Shown piece by piece: positions 11,314 through 21,162 of a stretch of DNA of 64,000 nt. A program made the position numbers and the translations under genes. The stretch covers positions 310,001 through 374,000 of the forward strand of contig JAFEVB010000004.1 of the NCBI GenBank assembly GCA_032629725.1, read 5' to 3'. Under the pieces are notes generated by a model. The model had not been told where the DNA came from. It saw nothing but the letters and a program-made list of their open reading frames with translations, and did no database searches. Each line of letters starts with the position of its first letter. The stretch's first letter is position 1. The stretch comes from Gremmenia infestans (Eukaryota; Ascomycota; Leotiomycetes; Helotiales; Hamatocanthoscyphaceae).

Positions 11314-12710
11314 ATGGCACCAGCAGATTCAGCGAGGATAGCAGAGGCCAAGAAGCTGGCAAAGACGGATCCGAACAAGGCAGAGGCGCAATACAAGGAT
11401 ATCATCTCCAAACCTCCTTCAGTCACTTCAGAAGCCGCCGTACGGGAATATGAGACTGCGCTGGTCAGCTTGGGAGAGCTATATCGGGATGGAAAGTGAG
11501 GCATCTGGTCTGTGGGATATATAAGTCAATACTAACAAAATGCAGGAGAGCAAATGATTTGGTAGACTTGATTACGACAAGCCGGACGGTGTTGTCATCT
11601 TTTGCAAAGGCAAAGACAGCAAAGCTTGGTATGTTTGACTATTCGAAGCTTTATCAGAGAAAGTTAAGTATTACAACTAGATGGCTGACATGTCTTTTCA
11701 CAGTTCGACAACTTCTCGACCTCTTCCATTCCATCCCAGACACCACCGATATCCAAATCTCCGTTACGAAATCCTGTATCGAATGGGCCACCTCTGAACG
11801 CAGAGGATTTCTTCGCCAGAACCTCGAGACCCGTCTGGTTACCCTCTATATGGTCAAAGCCTCTTACTACGATGCCTTGACCCTCATCAACAGCCTCCTC
11901 AAGGAGCTTAAACGCCTAGACGACAAGCTTGTCCTGGTCGAAGTCCAACTCCTAGAATCCCGCGTCTATCACGCCCTAGGCAACGTCCCCAAAGGCCGCG
12001 CAGCCCTCACCAGTGCCCGTACAAGCGCTGCGTCCGTCTACACACCTCCTATGCTCCAGGCCGGTCTGGATATGCAATCCGGCAAGCTGCACGCTGAAGA
12101 CAAAGACTTCAACACAGCCTTCTCCTACTTCATCGAAGCCCTTGATGGCTACCACACGCAAGACGAGCCCGAGAAAGCCACCGCGGCCCTACAATACATG
12201 CTTCTCTGCAAAATCATGCTCAACCTGGCAGACGACGTCAACCAGCTCATGACATCCAAGCAAGCCCTCAAATACGCAGGCAAGAACCTCGAAGCCATGA
12301 AAGCCGTTGCACGCGCACACTCCAACCGCTCGCTCGAAGAATACGAAAAGGCTCTCGGCGACTACCGCCACGAACTCGGCTCGGACCCCTTCATTCGCAA
12401 CCATCTGCGCCGGCTGTACGACGCCATGCTGGAGCAGAATCTCATCAAAGTAATCGAGCCCTTCTCGCGCGTCGAAATCGAGCACATTGCCAAGATGGTC
12501 GGCTTAGACACGCAGCAAGTGGAGCGCAAGCTATCGCAAATGATTCTCGACAAGGTGATTATCGGTGTGCTGGATCAGGGAGCTGGGTGTTTGATTATTT
12601 TCGATGAGACGGAGAGGGATGAGGGGTATGATGCTGCGTTGGCTACGATTGAAAAGCTGAGTAGTGTGGTGGATGTGCTTTATACGAACCAGGCGTCTAT
12701 GCTGGAATAG
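11314..12710 (+). CDS. RPN6: 26S proteasome regulatory lid subunit RPN6 (PSMD11)
   Basis: Three exons, 11314-11495, 11546-11628 and 11704-12710, giving 423 residues, close to fungal RPN6. Family blocks include IAEAKKLAKTDP, LGELYRDGKRANDLVDLI, IEWATSERRGFLRQNLETRL, LLKELKRLDDKLVLVEVQLLES and the PCI domain near the C-terminus (DPFIRNHLRRLYDAMLEQNL, EPFSRVEIEHIAKMVGL, KLSQMILDKVIIGVLDQGAG). RPN6 clamps the lid to the 20S core and base of the proteasome. The start is 249 bp from the divergent SOF1 start, so both housekeeping genes probably share the promoter region. Exon 3 has strong C-ending codon bias, as expected for a highly expressed gene. Confidence 0.96.
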
Positions 12711-13530
12711 ATGGGAGGGATGAATAGATAAATGGGTTTGCTTGTATTATAGAAGCGCACCTTAGCTACGCCTACGTTGGGTGGTACGGTGAAAATGAGA
12801 TATCATGGCAACTACGAGATTTCCATTTGTCGGGTGAACGAATCTTCCAGGCTTCTTTCTACGAAGATACACCGAAAGAAAGGGGTTTTAATCTCCATTA
12901 TGAACTCCACAGTCACACTGACTCTTTTCCATCACAGAAGTAACAGATTACCCCCTCATCCGTCGACTCTCAATCAGCAATCTAAAACGGCAAAGGTATC
13001 CTACTACCTAGCCATGTTAATCATGACCATATATACAACTTTGAACTCTATATATATAGTATGAAGGTTCTCTACAATCCAGTCTATCTTTCTACATCAA
13101 TACGAAAAGAAACGAAGCCCCCCCTGGCAATCCGCTCCTCCATCAATGGCAGATTATCGAAATCCAACCGCTAAAACAGGTTGACTTGCACAGGAGATTG
13201 TAACCAGCGCTAGTGCCAGGACTCGAGTCTCGAGGGTTATGCTTAGAGGCTGGCTTTAAATTGTAACTTCAGTGCAGACAAGTCTGTTTGTGTGATGAGA
13301 TGATAACTCCGAGTGTGGGAGTGGTTATATGGATGCGGTTGAATGGTATATTTGCAAAGACAAAGTAAGTGTATTCAAACGCCCCGCTAACAAGACAAAA
13401 ATTAAAGGAATTCATCTAACGCTGTGTACAACGAACGCCCTTCATTTATAGCTTCAGTTTCACATCCAAAGCTATCTTTAATCAATCATTTATTCATCCA
13501 AGGTTCACTTCGCGCCGCAGATTCACTCCC
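12711..13530. other. Intergenic region between convergent genes
   Basis: 3' flanks of RPN6 and of the AT-hook gene. No gene or RNA recognised. Confidence 0.5.
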
Positions 13531-16500
13531 TCAGACAAACATTTCCTTTCCCTCCATCCCACTCTGCCTCTTCCCCCCTCTCTCCCGTTCCCTTCTCTTC
13601 CTCTCCCCAATCAAAAGCGCGAAAACCCTCATCGCGACCCCCTTCTCCTCCCACCCGTCCACATTCCCCCGGAACTCATCTACAACCTCCAAATGCCATT
13701 GTTCCATTACCATGCTCTCGCCGCCCGCATCATGTACTTTCCGGCCTAGCAATCTACTGACAACTCTGGTGGAATTCCTCTTCTTCCTTTCAACTTTCCC
13801 GGAACCAGGCTTCCAGCTCTGTAGTATGCGATCTAAGAGCAGCCAGTGATTGTGCGACCATGTTGTCGCGGATAAAGGCAGGGTCGGAGAGGGGGGAATG
13901 GGAGAGGAGGATACGAATGTTACGGCTTTTGAGGGGCTGAGGTTTGAGGATGTGGCGGAGGGTGTTTTGAAAGGGGAGGTGGAGCGGAGGATGGATTTCG
14001 TTGGAGATGTCAAAGCTGGGGCGTGGGATTCTGAGCTTGAGCTTGAGGATAGGTGGATGTTTTTTGTCCATTTCAGGGTGCGGGTGATGTTAATTTGATT
14101 TTCTCTGTCCGTGAGGGAAGAGGCGGAGTCGTTGAGGTAATCTGGTGATGCGGCGGCTGGAGTCTGTATGTTGGCTTGGATATTGCTTCTGCTTGGAGAG
14201 GAGGGAGCGAGGGGGTGTGTGGCCAAGGATGAGGGTTCTAGGCGTGGGGTGGATATTGGACGGCTTGGTGGATGGCCGAAGAGACCCAACATTGGCTGCT
14301 TGAGAGGTGATGATGCAACTTCGCTACGAGGCCGTGGATTAAAACCTTGCTTCTGTGGGATCGGAGTGAAAGATATCTCTTCTCTCGAGCTGTTGAGACG
14401 TGAATCAATACTTGATTCCTTGCTAGGTTCTCTCGGTTGTGACCGATCCGAGTTCCCTTCTACTCGAGAAGAAGTGTTGCGCGAACTTGTTGACAGCACA
14501 GGTAGCTCCTTAGGAGGAGAATTCGCAAATAAGGCAGAGAGGTCCAGGTTACCACTTTCTCTTGGGCGCGGTTGAAAGTTTGACTTCTGTGGTATCTGCC
14601 ATCCTGAGAGATCAGCATCATTGGTATCGTCACTCTCTTGATGAGCTGTGTAAATTCGTTTCACGGTCACAGGTTTAGAGGAAGCGGTGCCTGCAATATT
14701 CTTGCCAAGGCCAATAGCAGACGCAAGAGTTGGCGATGACAATTCATCATTATAGTACAAGCGTTTGCTGTTCTTTCTCCATGGGCTTGGTATTTTGCTT
14801 CTCCTGGGCTTCTCAAACACCTCCTTGGAGGGTCCTTGACTTTGATATGGTGATACTATTGGCGAGGAAGAATTCATTGTCTCCAACAATAAATCAAAAT
14901 CCTCATCCTCGTCATCACGACCAGCGCTGGGGCGATCGTCCCCAGAATCTATCACGATAACGTCACTTGGCCTGGCAGATTCAATCTGCTTTCTAATCTC
15001 AGCCCTTTGAGCTGCATCCTTCCGATTCCCAGTTGAGTTGACTTTACCAGTACTCGCAGCTGAAAAGCCTCTTGCATCCACAGGTAAGTTGGCGCTATTA
15101 TTGATGGATAGAGCACTGCCGCTGAGAGGGACTTCATCCTCTGCTTGCCAGCTCATAGCATCATCACTTCGAACTGAACCGGCATCCGATCTAACAGTAG
15201 ATAGTCGTGAATCGGAGATGCCCCGTGAACGCGGGCTGTGCACCTCAAGACTATACTCTCTCTCATGGGAAGAGTTTGTAATCGCAATATTGTTGTGAAA
15301 AGGGCCATCCCGACTAGCCGGACGATTCCAACTTTGTGATGAGACTGTCAAATTACCAGTGAGATCAAGTTGGGGAAGTGGCCTTGCAGAGCGATCCTGA
15401 GACGAGAAAGGCTGGGCCTCTCGTACCACACTCGGAGATTGCCGGTCAGAATTGGGGCTTTTGAATGGGCTGCCCAAGCTTTGCGATCGACTTCTTGGTG
15501 ATGATGGTACATGAATATCTTGCAGCACACGTCCAGCACGAGCAACAGGAGACAGGGGTGGTCGTTGGGTTGTTTCCGAACTCTGGCTTAAGTTGGGTTG
15601 TCGTCGCGGCTGTTGAACAAGAGGAGGTAAAGATGGAGACGAAAATACGATCGATGGTGTCTCCGTTGAATCTGGATTTAATTGCCGATTCTTACGAAGA
15701 TGTGCTGTATAGGTATACCTTCTAGGTGCTATCGATGGAGGTGAAGAAGGCATGTGGGAATGGTTTATAGATGACTCAATCTCTGTCTTCTCCTGTGCCC
15801 CCCCTCCCGAAGAATGTGATGATGCTTTGCCACTTGATGGAGATGTTTTCTCAGTTGAGGGCTCGATGGGTGGAGATGGAGTCTCTTCGGGAGTTAGGAG
15901 ACGAGGGCTTAAAGTTTGCCGAGAGCGAGAAAGATCCAGCTTAGAGGTAGGCGGTTGTAATCCGTTTGATACTGAAGACCCTGCTGATTTCAATGCTGCC
16001 TGAACTTTTGGTCCTGGAGTTGCTGCCTCTAACACATCCTCCGGAATTGCCGAGAAAGAATCTTCGTAAAATTCTTGGTTCTGTGGCTTTTGTGCCGAAA
16101 TTTTTTCTTTGGGAAGTGCTTCAGTAGGAGTCGATGTTTCAGGAGCACCAGCTGCTTTTCTCGAGATGGATTTCTCAACTCTCGATTTATTCGACGACAT
16201 CAGCTTCGATACTTGTGACGTCCGGGCGGGTCTGGGTGTTGCAGACTCAAGAATTTCGGGAAGTATGCTTGAGAAAGTATCATCCAGTCGTGAGTTTTGG
16301 ACAGAAAGTAGCTGTCGCGCTTTTCGTGCTGGGGTAGCTGCTTCCAGCACTTCTTCCGGAATTTCTGAAAATGAGTCGTCATATACGGCCTCCTGAACGG
16401 AGACAAGGTTTTGGTTCTTCAAGGGCTTTGCTGGTTCGCTTTCTTGGTTTTGATTCATAGGGCTACTCAGGTGCTCGCGCAGTGAAGGTACCGAATCGAC

Positions 16501-17631
16501 AGATATCATGCTGAATCCTTCGCTCTCCAAGATGGTATCAAATTCTCCCATGACACCGAGGCCGTCCCGTGCTTCATCGTCCTCTCCATCTTCATCTTGT
16601 TGATCTTCGCTCTGATATCTGTCTGAGGGTGGTACAGAGACCATTCCGACACTGTGTTCATCGTACTGGGTCAAAGGAGACTGCTGCATTGGTTCGACAA
16701 TCCTTGGACTCGACCAGCCAGCCTTGCGCGGAGTTTCTTCGCCAGGATGAAACCTAGCAATGGTAACATCTGGATATGCATCCTCAATTGCATTAATTGA
16801 TCGAATAGTAGAATAGGCAGAGGATGGATATTGGTCGTTTGAATCCATAGGCTGCAAAGCTCCACACATTCCCGCTAATTCGCCTGCTCCATTGTTCTCC
16901 ATACTGGGATCATTCCTAGTGTCTTCCAAAACTGCGACATCTTCTGGCAACGTAGTCTCTCTCCGGCTGCGTCCTTTCTTGCTATTAATACTTGATACTA
17001 CCTGGTCTGAAGCAGTTTGCTCGGATGCTGGAGTTGACTTTTGGGCTGCTGTCTTTTTGGATCTAGACCTCGGCCTTCCCTTTCCTCTCCCAATCTCTAC
17101 ACCTTTGCCAATCTGAAAGGTACCATCCTCTTCATTCTCGTCCCCCGACACGTCGACGGATTTTCTCAGAGCATTGACTTTCTTGGTGGGGGTACTGGCG
17201 CGTCCGCGTTTCTTCGCAGGTATAGGAGTTCCGATAGACTTTCTAGGTCGCCCTCTGCCTCTCTTGGGTGTTGGAACATGCTGCGTCTCTTCCTCGGAGT
17301 CTGAGAGTCCTTTGACAGGCACTGTAGTGATAGTTGTTCGTTCTCGACGTCGATTATTTGGCGCGCGATATTTTGAGGGCGAGCTGTCTCTGCCTTCGAT
17401 GTAGTGGGTATATGCATTCTCGTTATCAGATTCGCCTGCCTCCACGGTAACTCGTATCTTCTGCGGGGATATTTGATCTCCGACTTCGAGATTGAAAGTC
17501 TGCTTCTTTGGGGAACTTCCCTTGAAGGGTAGAGAGCTTCTGGCTTTTGAAGCGCGTCGCAATTTTGGGGGTGCTTGAAAGGCTGGAGTATCTTGGAGAG
17601 GATCTGGCGAGGAGAGCATCGCGTCCGCCAT
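13531..17631 (-). CDS. Large AT-hook, mostly disordered nuclear protein
   Basis: A single uninterrupted frame of 1,366 residues from ATG at 17631. The composition is Ser/Pro/Arg/Lys-rich throughout, so largely disordered. Near residues 120-145 is an AT-hook (RGRGRPRKS) followed by a related basic patch (KKRGRASTP), indicating binding to AT-rich DNA in the nucleus. Three copies of a short motif occur at about residues 415-433, 447-465 and 520-538: DDSFSEIPEEVLEAATP, DDTFSSILPEILESATP and EDSFSAIPEDVLEAATP. The C-terminal about 170 residues are better ordered and contain WSHNHWLLLDRILQSWK and WHLEVVDEFRGNVDGW, a likely conserved domain. Many Ser-Pro/Thr-Pro sites suggest cell-cycle kinase control. 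No specific family name is assigned; chromatin role inferred. Confidence 0.75.
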   Translation of the reverse strand: MADAMLSSPDPLQDTPAFQAPPKLRRASKARSSLPFKGSSPKKQTFNLEVGDQISPQKIRVTVEAGESDNENAYTHYIEGRDSSPSKYRAPNNRRRERTTITTVPVKGLSDSEEETQHVPTPKRGRGRPRKSIGTPIPAKKRGRASTPTKKVNALRKSVDVSGDENEEDGTFQIGKGVEIGRGKGRPRSRSKKTAAQKSTPASEQTASDQVVSSINSKKGRSRRETTLPEDVAVLEDTRNDPSMENNGAGELAGMCGALQPMDSNDQYPSSAYSTIRSINAIEDAYPDVTIARFHPGEETPRKAGWSSPRIVEPMQQSPLTQYDEHSVGMVSVPPSDRYQSEDQQDEDGEDDEARDGLGVMGEFDTILESEGFSMISVDSVPSLREHLSSPMNQNQESEPAKPLKNQNLVSVQEAVYDDSFSEIPEEVLEAATPARKARQLLSVQNSRLDDTFSSILPEILESATPRPARTSQVSKLMSSNKSRVEKSISRKAAGAPETSTPTEALPKEKISAQKPQNQEFYEDSFSAIPEDVLEAATPGPKVQAALKSAGSSVSNGLQPPTSKLDLSRSRQTLSPRLLTPEETPSPPIEPSTEKTSPSSGKASSHSSGGGAQEKTEIESSINHSHMPSSPPSIAPRRYTYTAHLRKNRQLNPDSTETPSIVFSSPSLPPLVQQPRRQPNLSQSSETTQRPPLSPVARAGRVLQDIHVPSSPRSRSQSLGSPFKSPNSDRQSPSVVREAQPFSSQDRSARPLPQLDLTGNLTVSSQSWNRPASRDGPFHNNIAITNSSHEREYSLEVHSPRSRGISDSRLSTVRSDAGSVRSDDAMSWQAEDEVPLSGSALSINNSANLPVDARGFSAASTGKVNSTGNRKDAAQRAEIRKQIESARPSDVIVIDSGDDRPSAGRDDEDEDFDLLLETMNSSSPIVSPYQSQGPSKEVFEKPRRSKIPSPWRKNSKRLYYNDELSSPTLASAIGLGKNIAGTASSKPVTVKRIYTAHQESDDTNDADLSGWQIPQKSNFQPRPRESGNLDLSALFANSPPKELPVLSTSSRNTSSRVEGNSDRSQPREPSKESSIDSRLNSSREEISFTPIPQKQGFNPRPRSEVASSPLKQPMLGLFGHPPSRPISTPRLEPSSLATHPLAPSSPSRSNIQANIQTPAAASPDYLNDSASSLTDRENQINITRTLKWTKNIHLSSSSSSESHAPALTSPTKSILRSTSPFKTPSATSSNLSPSKAVTFVSSSPIPPSPTLPLSATTWSHNHWLLLDRILQSWKPGSGKVERKKRNSTRVVSRLLGRKVHDAGGESMVMEQWHLEVVDEFRGNVDGWEEKGVAMRVFALLIGERKRRERERGGKRQSGMEGKEMFV

Positions 17632-18394
17632 GTTGTCGTAGATTTGAGTGTAGAAGTTAGGTGCGAGTATGGTGTAAGGAACTGGATATCTGCATAAAGC
17701 ATACAGGTAAGTAAGTTGTTATGTCCGCATGTTCATAAATGTTACTCGTAAATGTTGTGTAGATTGGCCTAGCTCTGCGGTTGTTTGTTTACTCGACCTC
17801 CATACTGGGACTAGTCTAGTCTACCTTAGTTTCCGACCGCAGACTACTGTATAGGTAATGACTAGACGCACACCCTTGCTTTATTACATATCAGCCGCAC
17901 CTTTCCCCATGTTTTGCCACCGGATCGGACTTAGCTCGGTTGTGCCTTACAAATCATGGGATTAACCTCTCGGTCTCTCCCCTCTTGACTCGAAAATGAT
18001 GTGATTGCCAGGTATCGCCGTACGTACTGTATCGGAAATAACAAATCATCTACCAGATCCCTACCTACGCCCTTTGTCCAAAAAGTGGGCAAATGCCGAA
18101 AAGTACTTATATACTTATTAACACTGCGCTGATTATAAAGCCTTCCATGACGTGCGACCTACCTTACAAATGCCTAGAACAGACGCAACTACTATATATT
18201 GCTATCAACCCCGCTTCATGAACTGATATCTGTATCTTACATCAAGCTAGAAAACATCCAGTCGAGCACCACCGTATAATCATCTCAACCCCTTCACACG
18301 ATTCTCAAGGTTATTGCAACGAACAAGAGCTCTACCTACCTACCTTCCGTGAGAGTTTACGAAATATCACAATAGACATCAATCATCTTATACC
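17632..18394. promoter_or_regulatory. Divergent promoter region of the AT-hook and AsaB-like genes
   Basis: 763 bp between divergent starts. It contains AT-rich stretches (TACTTATATACTTATTA near 18103) and a pyrimidine-rich 5' leader (CTACCTACCTACCTT) close to the ATG at 18395. No defined operator recognised. Confidence 0.4.
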
Positions 18395-19318
18395 ATGGCA
18401 ACAGCAGCACCTCTCCAGCCTACTGCGGCACACGATTTCTCCCAATCTGCTCGCGCAGAGGCAGCCTTTCAAGCAAACGACACGCCGTTCATTCCCCGCG
18501 GTGATACAACTGTGACTTTAAACTACTTCCGTCCACCCGAAGACGGGTCGATTCCTTTTAATTTCGTCGAGGCACCTCCGGAGGGTCAACCCCCAAGAAA
18601 CTTCGGCGATTTCGATATTCAGGTTCCCATCAAAGACATTCGAGGCCATGAGTCGGAATACACGTTAGATAAGGACGCCTTCCAAGTTGTTTCGGGTCTT
18701 CCTGAGTCCGCAGAACGAGATTTCGTCGACGACGAGTCGATAAAGAAGAATTACTATCCCGAGGTCGAGAAGTTGCTATTGGATAATATTCCTGGTAGCA
18801 ACAAAGTCTTCATTTTCGATCACACAATCCGTCGATCGAATCCCGACGCCCCTCGCAACCCCGTCACCAGAGTGCATATCGATCAGACCAAGAAATCCGC
18901 CACCGCAAGGGTACACTACCATCTCCCAGAAGACGCAGAGAAACTTCTACAGGGTCGATACCGTTTAGTCAACATCTGGAGACCCCTGAATGGCCCTGTC
19001 CAATCCAATCCTCTCGGTTTCGCTAGCTCATCGTCGTTGAAAGACGAAGATCTTATCCCGATTGAGCACAGATATCCAGACCGAACCGGCGAGACGGCAG
19101 GCATTAGATATAATGAGGGTCAGAGGTGGCACTATCTTTCAGGTATGAAGAACGACGAGAGACTCTTTCTAGAGTGTTACGATAGCGAGGGACATGTGCC
19201 CGGATCTCAAGTCCAAGGAGGCAGAGTTCCTCACACTGCCTTCAGAGATTCTCGCACTCCAGAGAACGCTGTCGGTAGAGAAAGTATCGAGGTTAGAGCT
19301 CTGGTATTTGGTCCATGA
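18395..19318 (+). CDS. AsaB / GA4-desaturase / CmcJ-like oxygenase family protein
   Basis: An intron-less frame of 307 residues, the usual size for this family. Recognisable blocks are VTLNYFRPPEDGS, IKDIRGHESEYTLDKDAFQVV, VFIFDHTIRRS, RVHIDQTKKSA (the His-x-Asp of a putative 2-oxoglutarate/iron site), RYRLVNIWRPL, LFLECYDSEG, and the terminal HTAFRDSRTP plus RESIEVRALVF. Members include the aspergillic-acid-cluster AsaB and the gibberellin GA4 desaturase; they hydroxylate or desaturate small molecules, and many others are of unknown substrate. The gene lies 1.8 kb outside the halogenase, so it could be the left border gene of the biosynthetic cluster or an independent metabolic gene. Family confident; substrate unknown. 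Confidence 0.85.
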   Translation: MATAAPLQPTAAHDFSQSARAEAAFQANDTPFIPRGDTTVTLNYFRPPEDGSIPFNFVEAPPEGQPPRNFGDFDIQVPIKDIRGHESEYTLDKDAFQVVSGLPESAERDFVDDESIKKNYYPEVEKLLLDNIPGSNKVFIFDHTIRRSNPDAPRNPVTRVHIDQTKKSATARVHYHLPEDAEKLLQGRYRLVNIWRPLNGPVQSNPLGFASSSSLKDEDLIPIEHRYPDRTGETAGIRYNEGQRWHYLSGMKNDERLFLECYDSEGHVPGSQVQGGRVPHTAFRDSRTPENAVGRESIEVRALVFGP

Positions 19319-19989
19319 TTTTAATTAGAGATGTTGTGGCATATTTGAGTATGAAGTATGATTTACGATAGTGGGAGCGTATGATTTGGCTGTTTATAAA
19401 ATGTATTAATCTCATCCACGTTCTGAAAACTCTCCTCTTCTTGGTGTCTAGATGCGTGATGAGTCCAATTTAATTTCAATTGCAAGCTTGCGTGGCCTAT
19501 ATTCGAGTGACTGCAGCTGCGAGTTGCCCCACTGTCACCAAGTGTCCAATCTATGTGCCGTTGCTGTTGTTCTAAATCAGGACTTGGCTCCTAATGCTCT
19601 CTAAAGTGGGTCTTGGACTTTTCTTCTCGTAGTCGCAGATTTCTATAAGCTTTGTTATTATCTCGGGGGTTTATTACCTTAGTCAACCATATCCTTTGTT
19701 CAAAGTCAATTCCTACAATAGCCTGGGTACCTAGGGTTGTTCACAAAGAAACTTGTCATGTTGTTCTAGTGACAATAGCATTGTGCGACAGGCGGAGTTT
19801 GCATGACCCTTAAGAAACAATCTTTAGACACAATATCTAGAAGGCGTAGAAATTGACTGATTCTTGCTCGCTTGTGGCTTCTCTCTCTACAACTATCTTT
19901 GCACGCAAAAAAACCCCACAATCTAAATCCAGAACCATCAAATTCCAATCCCCAAACCGGCAGCCCAAACACCCAACCAAAGCAAAAGC
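19319..19989. other. Intergenic region
   Basis: 3' flank of the AsaB-like gene and upstream region of the acidic protein. Only short random frames are present. Confidence 0.45.
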
Positions 19990-20673
19990 ATGTCTGATTT
20001 TGTGGCCGCATTTGCGTTTCTCAAACTGTGGCGAGAACGCCGGGTCATGCAATTGAAAACGAGCAACAGATGCAACGAGGAGTTCCGAAACAAAATCGTA
20101 CTCTACGTCAAAGAACTGCTCGATTCGCCAGAGCAAACTGATGCAGCCCGAGAATACTTGGAGGCCATTCTTGAAAGAGCTAAGGGGGAGTTAATAGAAC
20201 TAGCGGAAAGCAATCGTCGCATCGAGTGGGAAGTTAACCACTCCTTCCCCGAAATGGAAGGCCCGCGAGCCCTTACCCCAGACGACGTTAGCAAGTACCT
20301 CCCCAAGGTAGATTTTAACGTCCATGATCTAGAAGACTTTCATGAGTTCGAGGAAAGTCTCCGTCGGCGCTTGGCGTCAGACGACTTCCCCGGTGCAAGA
20401 CGAGATCAGTCCCCAGCGACAGAGGCCTCGGATGACTCCAACGCACAACTCAAAGGAGACATGGACGATTGGGACTTCGAAAATCTGAGTCTGGAGGAGC
20501 GAACAGAACACCGGCGCCAACTCTGCGAGACCCTTCGATTGCTCATTGAAGAGGAGCCAGAGGCCTGGGACTCGGACCCAGACGACGCGGTAGTTCAGGA
20601 CCCTGTGGATGAGCCGTCTGACTGTCTTCTGGAAGACTGGGAGTGGGTCGACTCGGACCAATTCATGGTGTAG
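19990..20673 (+). CDS. Hypothetical acidic protein
   Basis: A single frame of 227 residues starting MSDFVAAFAFLKLWRERR. The first about 75 residues are predicted helical with alternating charge (LDSPEQTDAAREYLEAILERAK). The rest is strongly acidic (DMDDWDFENLSLEERTEH, EEEPEAWDSDPDD) with several Trp residues and ends DWEWVDSDQFMV. There is no signal peptide or membrane segment, and no family was recognised. The ORF length, coherent composition and ATG context support a real gene, but it could be lineage-specific. Lying between the AsaB-like gene and the halogenase, it may be outside the cluster. Confidence 0.55.
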   Translation: MSDFVAAFAFLKLWRERRVMQLKTSNRCNEEFRNKIVLYVKELLDSPEQTDAAREYLEAILERAKGELIELAESNRRIEWEVNHSFPEMEGPRALTPDDVSKYLPKVDFNVHDLEDFHEFEESLRRRLASDDFPGARRDQSPATEASDDSNAQLKGDMDDWDFENLSLEERTEHRRQLCETLRLLIEEEPEAWDSDPDDAVVQDPVDEPSDCLLEDWEWVDSDQFMV

Positions 20674-21162
20674 GTCACGGGTGAGAGGACAGGTGAGTCA
20701 GATTGACACTTTTCTTTTTGCTTTGTGCTTGCTTTGCGTTCTTTCTTTAGTGTTAAGAAACAATGAAATCAATCCTTTCCCCTAGCAATGACTTTTTCTT
20801 TCGCAGGTTCAAATTGATTGAATAATTTTGACAATTCAGTGAAGTGCGAACCATACATTCGCTATTGCTAAGGTATGCCACGAGACACGTTTATGTGTAT
20901 TTTGGAGGGAACAACACAACCGCGAGCTCTAGGCTAAGATTTGACTTTGAGTATCATCAAATGAGTGAGTGTGTAGAAGATGGGGTTCTAAGATACAGTA
21001 GAAGCCCCCTTTATAAGGGCTGTCACAGCGAAGCTACAGCCCAAACTCTCGTCCCTCTATAGCCTAACTGCAGTATCAAGAGAAAAGAGTGATATATTTT
21101 TCAACTACCCAAAAGAGTCTACAATCTTAATATTGTATGGCAATGTATTATGAAACTCGGTT
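20674..21162. other. Intergenic region with repeat remnant
   Basis: 3' flanks of two convergent genes. It holds the repeat-like segment at 20905-20950 and a palindrome-containing stretch near 20995-21030 (GAAGCCCCCTTTATAAGGGCTGTCAC, read in two halves) resembling an eroded inverted-repeat end of a Tc1/pogo-like element. No gene is seen. Confidence 0.35.
20905..20950. repeat. Degenerate dispersed repeat, copy A
   Basis: The block GGGAACAACACAACCGCG then CTCTAGGCTAAGATTTGAC matches a block at 58238-58282 at most positions, differing mainly by C/T and A/G transitions. This fits two copies of an old mobile element altered by mutation or RIP. Confidence 0.5.

Noticed and set aside
13190..13260. 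Stem-like segment considered as a tRNA
   Set aside because: No complete cloverleaf and no proper A and B boxes.
13790..17702. Long antisense and overlapping frames within the AT-hook gene (for example 17166-17702 minus, 13850-14098 plus)
   Set aside because: They are shadows of a 1,366-residue frame with biased composition and show no family signal of their own.
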